This document shows positions 16,716 through 25,832 of a DNA stretch of 64,000 nt, one piece after another. A program made the position numbers and the translations under genes. The notes below the pieces were generated by a model, which saw only the letters and a program-made list of their open reading frames with translations, had not been told where the DNA came from and searched no databases. Position 1 is the first letter of the stretch. Each line of letters opens with the position of its first letter. The DNA comes from an uncultured Peptococcaceae bacterium (GTDB lineage: Bacteria > Bacillota > Peptococcia > Peptococcales > Peptococcaceae): the NCBI GenBank assembly GCA_910585405.1, contig CAJUDO010000016.1, positions 1 to 64,000 on the forward strand, written 5' to 3'.

Positions 16716-18827
16716 TTATTTGCCTTGTTGTTCTTTCAACAATACCTTGCGGGAGAGATTTACCCGTCCCTGTTTATCAATTTCTGTACATTTTACCAGA
16801 ATTTCGTCCCCTACTTTTACCACGTCTTCTACCTTGTTCACCCGTTCCAGTGCCAATTGAGAAATGTGTACCAGGCCGTCCTTGCCTGGCAATACTTCTA
16901 CGAAAGCGCCGAAGTCGGTGATGCGTACGACTTTGCCCAGATATACCTGGCCTACTTCCACTTCCCGCACAAGATCTTCAATGATTTTCACAGCTTTTGC
17001 AGAGGCTTCTGCATCGTTGGACATAATCATAACCCGTCCGTCATCTTCAATGTCAATCTTCACACCGGTATCTTCTACAATCTTTTTGATAACCTTTCCA
17101 CCGGCGCCAATGACATCGCGAATTTTATCGGGGTTGATCATCATGGTGATGATACGCGGTGCATATTTGGACAGTTCCGGACGTACAACAGGAATTGCCT
17201 CCAGCATCTTGCCCAAAATGAACATACGACCATCATGGGCCTGTTTCAGCGCCTGCTCCAAAATTGCCCGATTGATACCGGCAATTTTGATATCCATCTG
17301 AATGGCGGTAACCCCTTCTGTGGTACCGGCCACTTTAAAGTCCATATCGCCCAGCGCATCTTCCAGACCCTGCAGGTCTGTCAATACGCTGAATTCGTTT
17401 TCTTCCCGAATCAAGCCCATAGCCACACCGGACACCGGCCGTTTGATGGGAACACCGGCAGCCATCAGAGACATGGTACTGCCGCACACACTGCCCATGG
17501 ATGTGGAGCCATTGGACTCCAACGCTTCAGATACGACACGAATGGTGTATGGGAATTCCTCTTCGCTAGGGATAACAGGCTCCAAAGCCCGTTCTGCCAA
17601 AGCGCCGTGCCCGATTTCACGACGGCCCGGACCGCGCATGGGACGGGCTTCTCCTACGCTGTAGGGCGGGAAATTGTAGTGATGGATATAGCGTTTGCTG
17701 CTTTCATTGTCCAAACCATCTAAAATCTGTTCTTCTCTGGCAGCGCCCAATGTGACGCTGGAAAGAATCTGTGTCTGCCCGCGGGTAAACAGTGCACTGC
17801 CGTGAGGGCGAGGCAAAATGTCTACTTCACAGGTAATAGGACGAACTTCTGTCATCTCTCTGCCATCAGGACGAATCTTATCTACCGTAATCAAGCGGCG
17901 CACGATATATTTCATCAGGCCATCCAGCGCTGCCCGCAAATCGTCTTCCTGCTCGGGGAACTGTTCCAGTAAATGCTGTACAGCTTCTTCTTTGACAGCC
18001 TCTGCTGCTGCATCGCGGGCATGTTTCTCTTTGATGCGAATGGCTTCCAGCAGGTTATCATAGGCATATTCTTTGACTGCCCCTTCTATTTCTTCTGGAA
18101 TCACTTTCAGTTCGGGCATTTCTTTTTCTTTTGCCAAATCTAAGGCCAACGCTTCTGCGCGGAATTCTTCAATGGCAGCGACAATCTTCTTGATTTCCTC
18201 ATGGCCAAACATAATGGCATCCAGAATGGTCATCTCCGGCACTTCTTTAGCGCCTGCTTCCACCATCATCACAGCATCGGCAGTTCCTGCTACGGTCAGG
18301 TGCATTAAGCTTTTAGCTTCCTGCTCCTGATTGGGGTTAATGATAAATTCACCATCCACCAGCCCTACTACCACGCCGGCAATAGGTCCCATGAAGGGAA
18401 TCTGCGATAAGTGCAACGCTGCGGATGCGCCCACCATGGCCAGCACGTCCGGTGTATTGTCCATATCCACGGACAGAACTGTGGCCACTACCTGCACATC
18501 ATTCCGATAGCCCTTTGGAAATAACGGACGAATAGGACGGTCAATCAGTCTACTACACAGAATGGCTTTTTCACTGGCTTTGCCTTCCCGTTTCAAAAAA
18601 CCGCCGGGAATTTTTCCTGCTGCATACAATTTTTCTTCATAATCTACGGTCAGCGGGAAAAAGTCCACGCCTTCTTTCGGTTCTTTTGCGCCCACTGCCG
18701 TTACCAGTACAGCGGTATCACCGTAGGTGCAGAATACTGCGCCGCTGGCCTGTTTTGCCATACGCCCTGTTTCCAGTGTCAAAGCACGCCCACCCACCTG
18801 GATGGATTTTTTCAAAACGTTTCCCAT
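16716..18827 (-). CDS. pnp: Polyribonucleotide nucleotidyltransferase (PNPase)
   Basis: A 703-residue 3'-5' phosphorolytic exoribonuclease of the RNA degradation machinery. There are two RNase PH domains with an all-helical linker. A KH domain follows (INPDKIRDVIGAGGKVIKKI near residue 560), then a C-terminal S1 domain (GKVVRITDFGAFVEVLPGKD near residue 630). I chose ATG 18827 because GGAGGAGC precedes it and the protein then begins at the conserved MGNVLKKS; the longer open frame is not supported. It lies downstream of rpsO on the same strand, the common bacterial arrangement. The 180-nt leader may carry autoregulatory structure. Confidence 0.96.
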   Translation of the reverse strand: MGNVLKKSIQVGGRALTLETGRMAKQASGAVFCTYGDTAVLVTAVGAKEPKEGVDFFPLTVDYEEKLYAAGKIPGGFLKREGKASEKAILCSRLIDRPIRPLFPKGYRNDVQVVATVLSVDMDNTPDVLAMVGASAALHLSQIPFMGPIAGVVVGLVDGEFIINPNQEQEAKSLMHLTVAGTADAVMMVEAGAKEVPEMTILDAIMFGHEEIKKIVAAIEEFRAEALALDLAKEKEMPELKVIPEEIEGAVKEYAYDNLLEAIRIKEKHARDAAAEAVKEEAVQHLLEQFPEQEDDLRAALDGLMKYIVRRLITVDKIRPDGREMTEVRPITCEVDILPRPHGSALFTRGQTQILSSVTLGAAREEQILDGLDNESSKRYIHHYNFPPYSVGEARPMRGPGRREIGHGALAERALEPVIPSEEEFPYTIRVVSEALESNGSTSMGSVCGSTMSLMAAGVPIKRPVSGVAMGLIREENEFSVLTDLQGLEDALGDMDFKVAGTTEGVTAIQMDIKIAGINRAILEQALKQAHDGRMFILGKMLEAIPVVRPELSKYAPRIITMMINPDKIRDVIGAGGKVIKKIVEDTGVKIDIEDDGRVMIMSNDAEASAKAVKIIEDLVREVEVGQVYLGKVVRITDFGAFVEVLPGKDGLVHISQLALERVNKVEDVVKVGDEILVKCTEIDKQGRVNLSRKVLLKEQQGK

Positions 18828-18979
18828 GTTGCTCCTCCTAATAATAAAATACTGCCACTCGGCGGAGCAATTAACAAACAAGAACAAACTATCCGGCGCG
18901 CTAGTTTTCTCTTGTTTATTAATTACACCCCCGAAGCTGGCATCTGTGTGATAAAAAGTTGCACAAACAGTAAACCACA

Positions 18980-19006
18980 AAAAGAGCAGCCCAGGGCTGC
19001 TCTTTT
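18980..19006 (-). terminator. Terminator or attenuator between rpsO and pnp
   Basis: AAAAGAGCAGCCC pairs with GGGCTGCTCTTTT in a nearly loopless 13-bp hairpin. On the minus strand it is followed by a U run. It lies 5 nt past the rpsO stop and would separate rpsO from pnp, at least in part. Confidence 0.75.
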
Positions 19007-19011
19007 CAGTA

Positions 19012-19281
19012 CTACCGACGGATACCCATCACATCGATGATATTGCGATATCTTTCAATATCTTTAGATTTTACATAGTTCAGCAGAGAACGACGCTGAC
19101 CAACCATCTTCAACAGCCCGCGACGGGAATGATGATCTTTTGGATGCTGTTTTAAGTGATCTGTTAGATAGGTGATTTTTGCGGTCAAAATCGCAATCTG
19201 TACTTCTGGAGATCCGGTATCTCCTTCGTGTAACTGATACTTTTTAATTAAATCCTGTTTTGCCTGTGTATCTAATGCCAT
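19012..19281 (-). CDS. rpsO: 30S ribosomal protein S15
   Basis: The 89-residue length and sequence are typical of S15 (LHEGDTGSPEVQIAILTAKI, then HSRRGLL and LNYVKSKD). It binds 16S rRNA early in assembly of the small-subunit platform. ATG 19281 follows GGGAGGTG. It sits between ribF and pnp, the usual order. Confidence 0.97.
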   Translation of the reverse strand: MALDTQAKQDLIKKYQLHEGDTGSPEVQIAILTAKITYLTDHLKQHPKDHHSRRGLLKMVGQRRSLLNYVKSKDIERYRNIIDVMGIRR

Positions 19282-19408
19282 AATGGCACCTCCCAAAAAT
19301 ATTTTTTAATCGCCGCTTGCCAAGTATACGCCGGAGAACGACACACCGGGCACACGGTTCACATCTAATGATTATACAGGAATGCAAGCGGTTTTGCAAG
19401 CACTATTT

Positions 19409-20314
19409 TTAGAAATTTTTCCGCTCTGCAAAAAGTTTTTCTGTGTTCCGCTTGTCTTTTTCCAGCTGGGCTCTCAGGCCGTCCAAGTCATCAAATTTTG
19501 TCTCGGGCCGCAGAAAATAATGTATCTCGCTGCGAATGACCTGTCCATAAATATCCCTGTCAAAGTCAAAGAGATTGACTTCGATATTTAACCCTACGCT
19601 ATGGCTAATGGTGGGACGCATTCCGATATTCAGAATCCCGTCATAACATTGGCTCTCCACCCAGGTACGCGCCGCATATACGCCCTTTGCTGGCAGGAGA
19701 ATCCCTTTTGCCGGCAGGATATTGGCAGTGGGAAAGCCTATGGTGCGACCGATTTCATTGCCTCTCACCACCGGCCCTTCAATACTGTAGGCATAACCCA
19801 GCAAGGCATTGGCTTTTTCCACATCACCCGCCTGCAAATACTTGCGAATGGCCGAACTGCTCACCACTTCACCGTCTGCACAGCAGGGCTCCATCACTGT
19901 TACTTCTATGCCGTAGTGCCCACCCAGTTTCCTCAAAAGCTCTGGATTGCCTGCGCCTTTGTAGCCGAAAGAGAAATTAAAGCCCACAACTGCATGACGG
20001 GCGTGCAGTTTTCTTACCAGAATGTTCTCCACAAATTCTTCTGGTGACAAGGTTGCGATTCCTTCCGTAAATGGCATAGACTCTATCCAATCTACCTTTA
20101 ACTTCTGAAACCCTCTATTTTTTTGCTGTTCTGTGAGCAGATAGCAAAAATTTTTATCAAAATATTGCTGTATTTGCGGATAAAAGGTGAATACAGCCAG
20201 TTCCTCCTGATGTAAATCTGCTATCTGCCGCCCTAAACCGATTAACTGCTGATGACCTCTATGTAGTCCGTCGAAATTTCCCAATATAACGGTACGAAAT
20301 TTAGAAATCGTCAT
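19409..20314 (-). CDS. ribF: Bifunctional riboflavin kinase / FAD synthetase
   Basis: A 301-residue enzyme making FMN and FAD from riboflavin. The N-terminal nucleotidyltransferase domain has GNFDGLHRGHQQLI (residues 12-25), and the C-terminal kinase domain has GRTIGFPTANI near residue 190. It is the last gene of the rimP-nusA-infB operon. Its ATG overlaps the truB stop (ATGA), suggesting translational coupling. Many flavoenzymes in this window depend on its products. Confidence 0.95.
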   Translation of the reverse strand: MTISKFRTVILGNFDGLHRGHQQLIGLGRQIADLHQEELAVFTFYPQIQQYFDKNFCYLLTEQQKNRGFQKLKVDWIESMPFTEGIATLSPEEFVENILVRKLHARHAVVGFNFSFGYKGAGNPELLRKLGGHYGIEVTVMEPCCADGEVVSSSAIRKYLQAGDVEKANALLGYAYSIEGPVVRGNEIGRTIGFPTANILPAKGILLPAKGVYAARTWVESQCYDGILNIGMRPTISHSVGLNIEVNLFDFDRDIYGQVIRSEIHYFLRPETKFDDLDGLRAQLEKDKRNTEKLFAERKNF

Positions 20315-21216
20315 ACAACTTCACCACTCCTAAACACTTTGTTTGGCTGAAAGCTGCCGCTGTTTACGCAGCCAATGGCCAGAAGCTGTCCCTTTAACCC
20401 CAGAACACGGCATACCGTACCCTCCGCCAGAGTTTCCACACCAGGGACACGCTGTGACAGCCCATTAGAAATGCGCTGCTCCATCAGCTCATTTGCCGCA
20501 TGAAGCGCCGGCATATCGGCAAGGCAGTCATTCATAGACCGCAAATACACTTCCGGTCGCTCCGTCTGCTCCAGCTTTGCCAGAGGCACCGCGTCTGCGA
20601 TATCAAATATCCCGCTAGCAGTGCGCATCAGATAAGCCATGTAAGCACTGCTACCGCAGGCGCGTCCGATATCCTGGCACAGCGTGCGGATATAGGTGCC
20701 TTTGCTGCAGCGCACCTCCAGCATGGCGCTTTCCTGATTGTACATCAATACCTTTATTTCGTGGATTGTTACCGAGCGCGCTTCCAGCGCAACATCAATT
20801 CCCTGCCGGGCCAGTTTATATAACGGCTGTCCATCCTTTTTTATGGCTGAATACATCGGCGGTACCTGCTGAATTTCTCTCACAAATTGCGCCGTCACCC
20901 CGCAAAATTCTTCCCGGCTCAAGGTCGGCAGTGCCGTGTTCTTTGTCACTTTTCCGGAATGATCCTGCGTGTTTGTCTCACATCCGAATTTCAGCACGGT
21001 CCGATAAGTTTTCTCTTTTTCCGTCAAATATTCTGCCAGACGGGTAGCCTGACCAACACACACTGGCAAAACGCCTACCGCATCGGGGTCCAATGTTCCG
21101 GTATGACCCACCTTGCGAGTGTGATAAATTTTGCGCAGCTTTCCCACCACATCATGGGAAGTCATTCCCGCCGGCTTCAATATATTTACAATTCCATCTG
21201 TCATCGTATCCTTCAT
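20311..21216 (-). CDS. truB: tRNA pseudouridine-55 synthase
   Basis: A 301-residue pseudouridine synthase that modifies U55 in the T loop of tRNAs. The motif GHTGTLDPDAVGVLPVCVG near residues 39-57 holds the catalytic aspartate. A PUA-like C-terminus is present. Two ATGs, at 21216 and 21204, are both possible starts; neither has a strong ribosome binding site. It starts just after nrnA ends, so coupling is likely. Confidence 0.95.
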   Translation of the reverse strand: MKDTMTDGIVNILKPAGMTSHDVVGKLRKIYHTRKVGHTGTLDPDAVGVLPVCVGQATRLAEYLTEKEKTYRTVLKFGCETNTQDHSGKVTKNTALPTLSREEFCGVTAQFVREIQQVPPMYSAIKKDGQPLYKLARQGIDVALEARSVTIHEIKVLMYNQESAMLEVRCSKGTYIRTLCQDIGRACGSSAYMAYLMRTASGIFDIADAVPLAKLEQTERPEVYLRSMNDCLADMPALHAANELMEQRISNGLSQRVPGVETLAEGTVCRVLGLKGQLLAIGCVNSGSFQPNKVFRSGEVV

Positions 21217-21221
21217 GACTG

Positions 21222-22199
21222 CTATTCCATTTCTTCCAGATATTTTTTCACTGCAGGCACTAAACGCTCCGCAGCCTCTTCTACCGTTCCATTAATTGTG
21301 CATCCTGCCGCTCTCATGTGACCGCCGCCCCCAAATAGTCCGGCAACTGCATTCACATCCGCCCATACTTTACTGCGCAGGCTTACTTTCGTCTTATGTG
21401 CTTCCACACCGCGGAACAGCAGGGCAATCTCCACCCCTTCTATATCCTTAATGGTATTGACCAGTCCGTCAATATCCGTACTGTCAGGCTGTAGCCGCTG
21501 CATCAGCTCATAATCAATCCCACTCCAAGCATATTTGCCGTTTTGAGAAATCTGCAGTTCATTCAAAATATATTTGAGCAGCTCAATGCGTTTATGTGAA
21601 TTGCTTTCATACAGTTTTTGCCGCAGACTATTGGTATCCGCTCCGCAATCCTTTAACTCAGCGGCAATACGCAGCGTATCTGATGATACATTATCAAATA
21701 GGAAATTTCCTGTATCTGTACTCAATCCCATATAGAGTGCAGTGGCTATCTCCGCTGTCATATCTACCCCTAATGCCGTGATGACTTCATACATATTTTG
21801 ACAATTAGCTGCGGCTTCGCCTTTTACATAGTTTACATGCCCATATTGTTTGTTGCTGGTATGATGATCTATATTAATGATAGTGCGCCCTTTCAAAAAT
21901 TCTGTATGCGCATTGCAACCAGCCAGCTCCAAATCGGCGCAATCCACAAAGACAACAACCTGCGGAATTTCCATGTCCCCATTGTAGGGCCGGATATTAG
22001 TAGAACCAGCAACAAAATGGTACTTTTCAGAAATCTTGTCATTATTGATGAGAATGGAATCAACCCCCGCCTCTCCCAAAGCACCGGCTAATGCCAGCTG
22101 GGAACCCAGTGTGTCGCCATCAGGATTGTTATGTGAAATGATAGCAACACACTTCTGGTTAAGCAGGATTTCTTTTATTTGCACTAGTACCTGCTGCAT
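21222..22199 (-). CDS. nrnA: DHH-family oligoribonuclease / pAp phosphatase (NrnA-like)
   Basis: A 325-residue cytoplasmic phosphoesterase. The N-terminal DHH domain has HNNPDGDTLGSQLAL (about 22-36), the FVDCAD motif and the signature NIDHHTSN near residue 115. The C-terminal DHHA1 domain has GGGGHMRAAGC near residue 297. In Firmicutes, NrnA degrades short RNA oligonucleotides and dephosphorylates 3'-phosphoadenosine 5'-phosphate. Its place between rbfA and truB is conserved in Firmicutes. Confidence 0.93.
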   Translation of the reverse strand: MQQVLVQIKEILLNQKCVAIISHNNPDGDTLGSQLALAGALGEAGVDSILINNDKISEKYHFVAGSTNIRPYNGDMEIPQVVVFVDCADLELAGCNAHTEFLKGRTIINIDHHTSNKQYGHVNYVKGEAAANCQNMYEVITALGVDMTAEIATALYMGLSTDTGNFLFDNVSSDTLRIAAELKDCGADTNSLRQKLYESNSHKRIELLKYILNELQISQNGKYAWSGIDYELMQRLQPDSTDIDGLVNTIKDIEGVEIALLFRGVEAHKTKVSLRSKVWADVNAVAGLFGGGGHMRAAGCTINGTVEEAAERLVPAVKKYLEEME

Positions 22200-22227
22200 C
22201 GTGTTTCCCCCTGTAACTCTTTCCTAT

Positions 22228-22581
22228 TTAGTCGTTTTGTTCTCTGTGAATCTGCTGCAAAATCGTTTCAATTTTTGCGCCATACTGTAGAGAATCATCC
22301 AGTTTAAAAATCAATTCAGGCACAGTCCGCAATTTTAATCGCTTGCTCAGTTCACTGCGCATAAAACCTGCTGCAGCCTTCATGCCTTCCAGCGCGTCAT
22401 TGCGCTCTGTCTCAGAGCCATATCGACTGATATACACTGTAGCATAGCTCAAATCTCTGGTCACTTCCACATCGGTAATACTAATCAGACTATCTACACG
22501 GGGATCCTTTATCCCATTGCGAATCAATAAAACCAGTTCTTTTTTGATTTCCTCCCCAATCCGGTTTGGACGTACTTTCAT
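22228..22581 (-). CDS. rbfA: Ribosome-binding factor A
   Basis: A 117-residue single KH-like domain protein needed for 16S rRNA 5' maturation and cold growth. The sequence MKVRPNRIGEEIKKEL and the conserved region DPRVDSLISITDVEVTRDLS are typical. ATG 22581 follows GAGAGGTG; the GTG at 22590 lies inside that site. It directly follows infB. Confidence 0.95.
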   Translation of the reverse strand: MKVRPNRIGEEIKKELVLLIRNGIKDPRVDSLISITDVEVTRDLSYATVYISRYGSETERNDALEGMKAAAGFMRSELSKRLKLRTVPELIFKLDDSLQYGAKIETILQQIHREQND

Positions 22582-22599
22582 AATTTTCACCTCTCAGGC

Positions 22600-25245
22600 T
22601 TATAATGCCCGTTTTACTTCTTCAAATGTATAAGCTTCTAAAATATCTCCTTCTTTGATATCATTGAAGCGTTCGATACTTAGACCGCACTCAAAGCCAC
22701 TGGCTACTTCCTTCACATCATCTTTAAAACGTTTCAGAGAAGCCAGATTTCCTTCATGGATGACCACGCCGTCCCGCACCACACGTACGCGAGCTGATCT
22801 GGTAAATTTACCTTCAGTAATATAGCATCCAGCTACAGCACCTACCTTGGGCACTTTGAAGATACTGCGAATTTCTGCCTGACCCAGTTCCACTTCTTTA
22901 ATATCTGGATCTAACATACCGGACAGAGCCGCTTTTACATCTTCAATAGCTTCATAAATTACGCGATAGGTATTAATTTGAATTTCTTCTTTCTCTGCCA
23001 ATTTACGCGCGTTGGCATCGGGACGGACATTAAAGCCGATAATCAAAGCATTGGAAGCCGCAGCCAGCATCACATCAGCTTCACGAATACCCCCAACTGC
23101 AGTGCGGATAATATTGACCCGTACTTCATCGTTGCCCAGTTTTTCTAAAGATTGACGAATCGCCTCAATAGAACCCTGGACATCAGCTTTTAAGACAATG
23201 TTCAGTTCTTTGATTTCGCCTTCTTTGATCTGTGCAAATAAATCTTCCAAACTTACTTTCGTGTTCCGGGCAATTTCCTGCTGATGTTTTTCTTTCTGCC
23301 GTTTATCAGCTACCTGTTTTGCCAGCTTTTCATTATCTACCGCAATGTAATCATCGCCCGCCTCCGGCACTTCATTCAAACCCAGAATTTCCACTGGCAT
23401 GGAAGGACCTGCCGTTTTCAGCGAACGGCCTTTATAGTCGAACATTGCGCGAATACGTCCCTGCGTGGTCCCTACAATGAGGAAATCACCTACATGCAGC
23501 GTACCTGCCTGCACCAGCAAAGTGGCTACCGGACCTCTGCCTTTATCCAACTTGGATTCGATTACCTTTCCTTTGGCGTTGCGGTTCGGATTTGCTTTCA
23601 ATTCCGCCATCTCCGCTACCAGCAAAATCATATCCAACAGGTCGTCGATGCCAATGCCTTTTTTAGCCGACACCGGTACCATAATGGTGTCGCCGCCCCA
23701 TTCTTCCGGTACCAGACCATAGTTTGTCAATTCCTGTTTGATTCGTTCTGGATCTGCTTCCGGCTTATCAATTTTATTTACCGCCACAATAATAGGCACC
23801 TTTGCTGCCTTTGCATGGTCAATAGCCTCAATAGTCTGCGGCATCACGCCATCATCTGCAGCCACTACCAAAATGGCAATATCAGTAATTTGCGCACCGC
23901 GAGCACGCATCGCTGTAAATGCCTCATGGCCTGGTGTATCCAGGAATGTAATCTTCTGCCCGTGGGTTTCCACCTGGTATGCGCCAATATGCTGTGTAAT
24001 CCCACCAGCTTCCGTGGAAGTTACATGAGTAGAACGAATCATATCCAATAAAGATGTCTTCCCATGGTCTACATGCCCCATGATTGTTACCACTGGTGGA
24101 CGGTGTTGTAAATCTTCTGGAGCATCTTCGATATCTGTAAATAATTCCTCTTCCTTGGATACCTTGACCTCCACTGTAGCGCCAAATTCTTCCGCAATAA
24201 TTGTCGCTGTATCTACATCCAATTCCTGATTGATCGTTGCCATCACACCCATGGTCATCAACTTCATAATCACATCTGTCGCTTTTTTACCCAGTTGACC
24301 AGCCAAATCCTGTACAGTGATGCTATCCTCCAACACTACATGATGTTTCACTTCGGCAAATTCTCTTGGCGGCTCTTTCCGCACATTTTTATTGTTCTTG
24401 CCTTTTGCTTTGTTATTCTTGTTATTTTTTCCCGCTCTGTTTTGGAAATTTCCATTTTCATTGCGCTTGGAACGAGCCACCTGCTCTAAACGGGTTTTTT
24501 CATTATCGTTTTGGTTGTTCCAGTCTTGATAACGTTCTTCTACCGCATCTTTAGAAAAGTGCTCATTATTGCTTTTTGCCGCCTGTCTTGCCTTTGACGG
24601 TTGCTGCGGACGCACTGGCGCAGAAGGAGTGGCACGATTGGCATTCACGCCTACTCTACGATTGCTAACAGAATCCTGATTGTTTTTGCGGAAATCTCCG
24701 TCGCGATTTTCTCTGTTTCCGCGATTATCCCGATTATTTTTATGCCCGTCGTTGGCACTGTATCTGTTATCCTGTCCCTGTTTTTTGTTTTGTCCTTTGA
24801 AATCATTTCTGTTTTCTTTGTAGGGACGATTATTATCTCTGTTGTCACGATTAGAACGGCCCTCTCTATTTTCATTGCCTGCATTTTTATTCTGTCCATT
24901 CTGTGGTCTTTGGCCGTTCTTCTGTGAATTATCTCTTTTTCCTTTGTCTCTGCTGCCATAATCTTTTCCGTTATTTTTGTTCTGCACGTTTCTGCTCCGT
25001 TCTTCTTTAACTTGTGATTGTTCATTTTTTACACTGGCAGCAATATTCCCTGACTCGGCTTTATGTTCCTGCGACTTCGGTGATTCCTGCTTTTGAAAAG
25101 TCCGTCTTACCTTAGCCGCATCTTCTTCCGTAATGGAACTCATATGATTTTTTACTTCCACATTCATTTCTTTTAATTTCTCAACAATCAATTTGCTATC
25201 GACATTTAATTCTTTGGCAATTTCATAAATACGAGATTTACTCAT
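22600..25245 (-). CDS. infB: Translation initiation factor IF-2
   Basis: An 881-residue initiation GTPase. The first 50 residues form an IF2_N domain (KSRIYEIAKELNVDSK). Residues about 60-285 are low-complexity and rich in Asn, Arg, Lys, Asp and Gln. The conserved G domain follows (GHVDHGKTSLLD, DTPGHEAF, NKIDKP), then domains II-IV. The linker is more Asn/Arg-rich than the Ala/Pro/Glu-rich linkers common elsewhere. ATG 25245 follows GGGGTGG. Confidence 0.97.
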   Translation of the reverse strand: MSKSRIYEIAKELNVDSKLIVEKLKEMNVEVKNHMSSITEEDAAKVRRTFQKQESPKSQEHKAESGNIAASVKNEQSQVKEERSRNVQNKNNGKDYGSRDKGKRDNSQKNGQRPQNGQNKNAGNENREGRSNRDNRDNNRPYKENRNDFKGQNKKQGQDNRYSANDGHKNNRDNRGNRENRDGDFRKNNQDSVSNRRVGVNANRATPSAPVRPQQPSKARQAAKSNNEHFSKDAVEERYQDWNNQNDNEKTRLEQVARSKRNENGNFQNRAGKNNKNNKAKGKNNKNVRKEPPREFAEVKHHVVLEDSITVQDLAGQLGKKATDVIMKLMTMGVMATINQELDVDTATIIAEEFGATVEVKVSKEEELFTDIEDAPEDLQHRPPVVTIMGHVDHGKTSLLDMIRSTHVTSTEAGGITQHIGAYQVETHGQKITFLDTPGHEAFTAMRARGAQITDIAILVVAADDGVMPQTIEAIDHAKAAKVPIIVAVNKIDKPEADPERIKQELTNYGLVPEEWGGDTIMVPVSAKKGIGIDDLLDMILLVAEMAELKANPNRNAKGKVIESKLDKGRGPVATLLVQAGTLHVGDFLIVGTTQGRIRAMFDYKGRSLKTAGPSMPVEILGLNEVPEAGDDYIAVDNEKLAKQVADKRQKEKHQQEIARNTKVSLEDLFAQIKEGEIKELNIVLKADVQGSIEAIRQSLEKLGNDEVRVNIIRTAVGGIREADVMLAAASNALIIGFNVRPDANARKLAEKEEIQINTYRVIYEAIEDVKAALSGMLDPDIKEVELGQAEIRSIFKVPKVGAVAGCYITEGKFTRSARVRVVRDGVVIHEGNLASLKRFKDDVKEVASGFECGLSIERFNDIKEGDILEAYTFEEVKRAL

Positions 25246-25267
25246 CAAGCCACCCCCAAAAAATTTT

Positions 25268-25576
25268 TTAATTCTCTATTTTTTTCATCACAGCCTCCGC
25301 CATTTTCAAATCCATAATCCCAATGATTCCCCGTGGGGACTGCCCCACTGCCAATCCAATTTCTACTTTCGTTGCTGGAATAGTGATCGCTGTGACTTCA
25401 TATAACTGCGCTTGCTTTTGCCAGACGTCTCTGCGTTGCTCTGACAACTCCTCAGAAAGCAATATCAGCGCCAGTCTGCCCTTTTTCAAAAAATTCCCCA
25501 CAGCAGATTCCCCCGCTGCCAGCTTTCCAGCCTTCTGCGCAAATCCTATCAAAGTAAGAATCCCCTGTATGTTCAT
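25268..25576 (-). CDS. ylxQ: L7Ae-family RNA-binding protein YlxQ
   Basis: A 102-residue L7Ae/L30e/S12e fold protein (GFAQKAGKLAAGESAV near residues 12-27), expected to bind kink-turn-like RNA. The family is conserved between nusA and infB in Firmicutes; its target is poorly defined. It overlaps ylxR by 4 nt. Confidence 0.88.
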   Translation of the reverse strand: MNIQGILTLIGFAQKAGKLAAGESAVGNFLKKGRLALILLSEELSEQRRDVWQKQAQLYEVTAITIPATKVEIGLAVGQSPRGIIGIMDLKMAEAVMKKIEN

Positions 25577-25830
25577 GACAGCTGTTCCTTTAGTTTTTCA
25601 TAGATTTCCTGAGAAATCGCAGTCTCCAAGCTGCGCTCCAACCGTTTACTTTTTACGACCTTGTTGAGACATTCCAAGTCGTGACAAATATATGCCCCTC
25701 TGCCGGGCTTTTTCCCTGTCAGATCAACAGAAATCTCTCCCGCCGGAGAACGTACAATTCGCACCAAATCCCGTTTATCCTTTTTTGTCTGACAACCCAT
25801 ACAGGTTCTCTGCGGTATCTTTTTTGGCAT
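25573..25830 (-). CDS. ylxR: YlxR/RnpM-family RNA-binding protein
   Basis: An 85-residue DUF448 protein with the signature RTCMGCQTKKDKRDLVRIV near residues 8-26 and KPGRGAYIC near residue 41. Family members bind RNA, and in Bacillus YlxR has been reported to modulate RNase P. It starts two nt after nusA ends. Confidence 0.9.
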   Translation of the reverse strand: MPKKIPQRTCMGCQTKKDKRDLVRIVRSPAGEISVDLTGKKPGRGAYICHDLECLNKVVKSKRLERSLETAISQEIYEKLKEQLS

Positions 25831-25832
25831 TC

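Noticed and set aside
16725..17723. 332-codon frame antisense to pnp
   Set aside because: It mirrors the pnp coding sequence, has no ribosome binding site, and reads as a Phe/His/Asn-rich antisense translation.
22600..25245. Open frames opposite infB, including long ones in the Asn/Arg-rich linker
   Set aside because: They are antisense shadows of a well-supported IF-2 gene and arise from its low-complexity composition.
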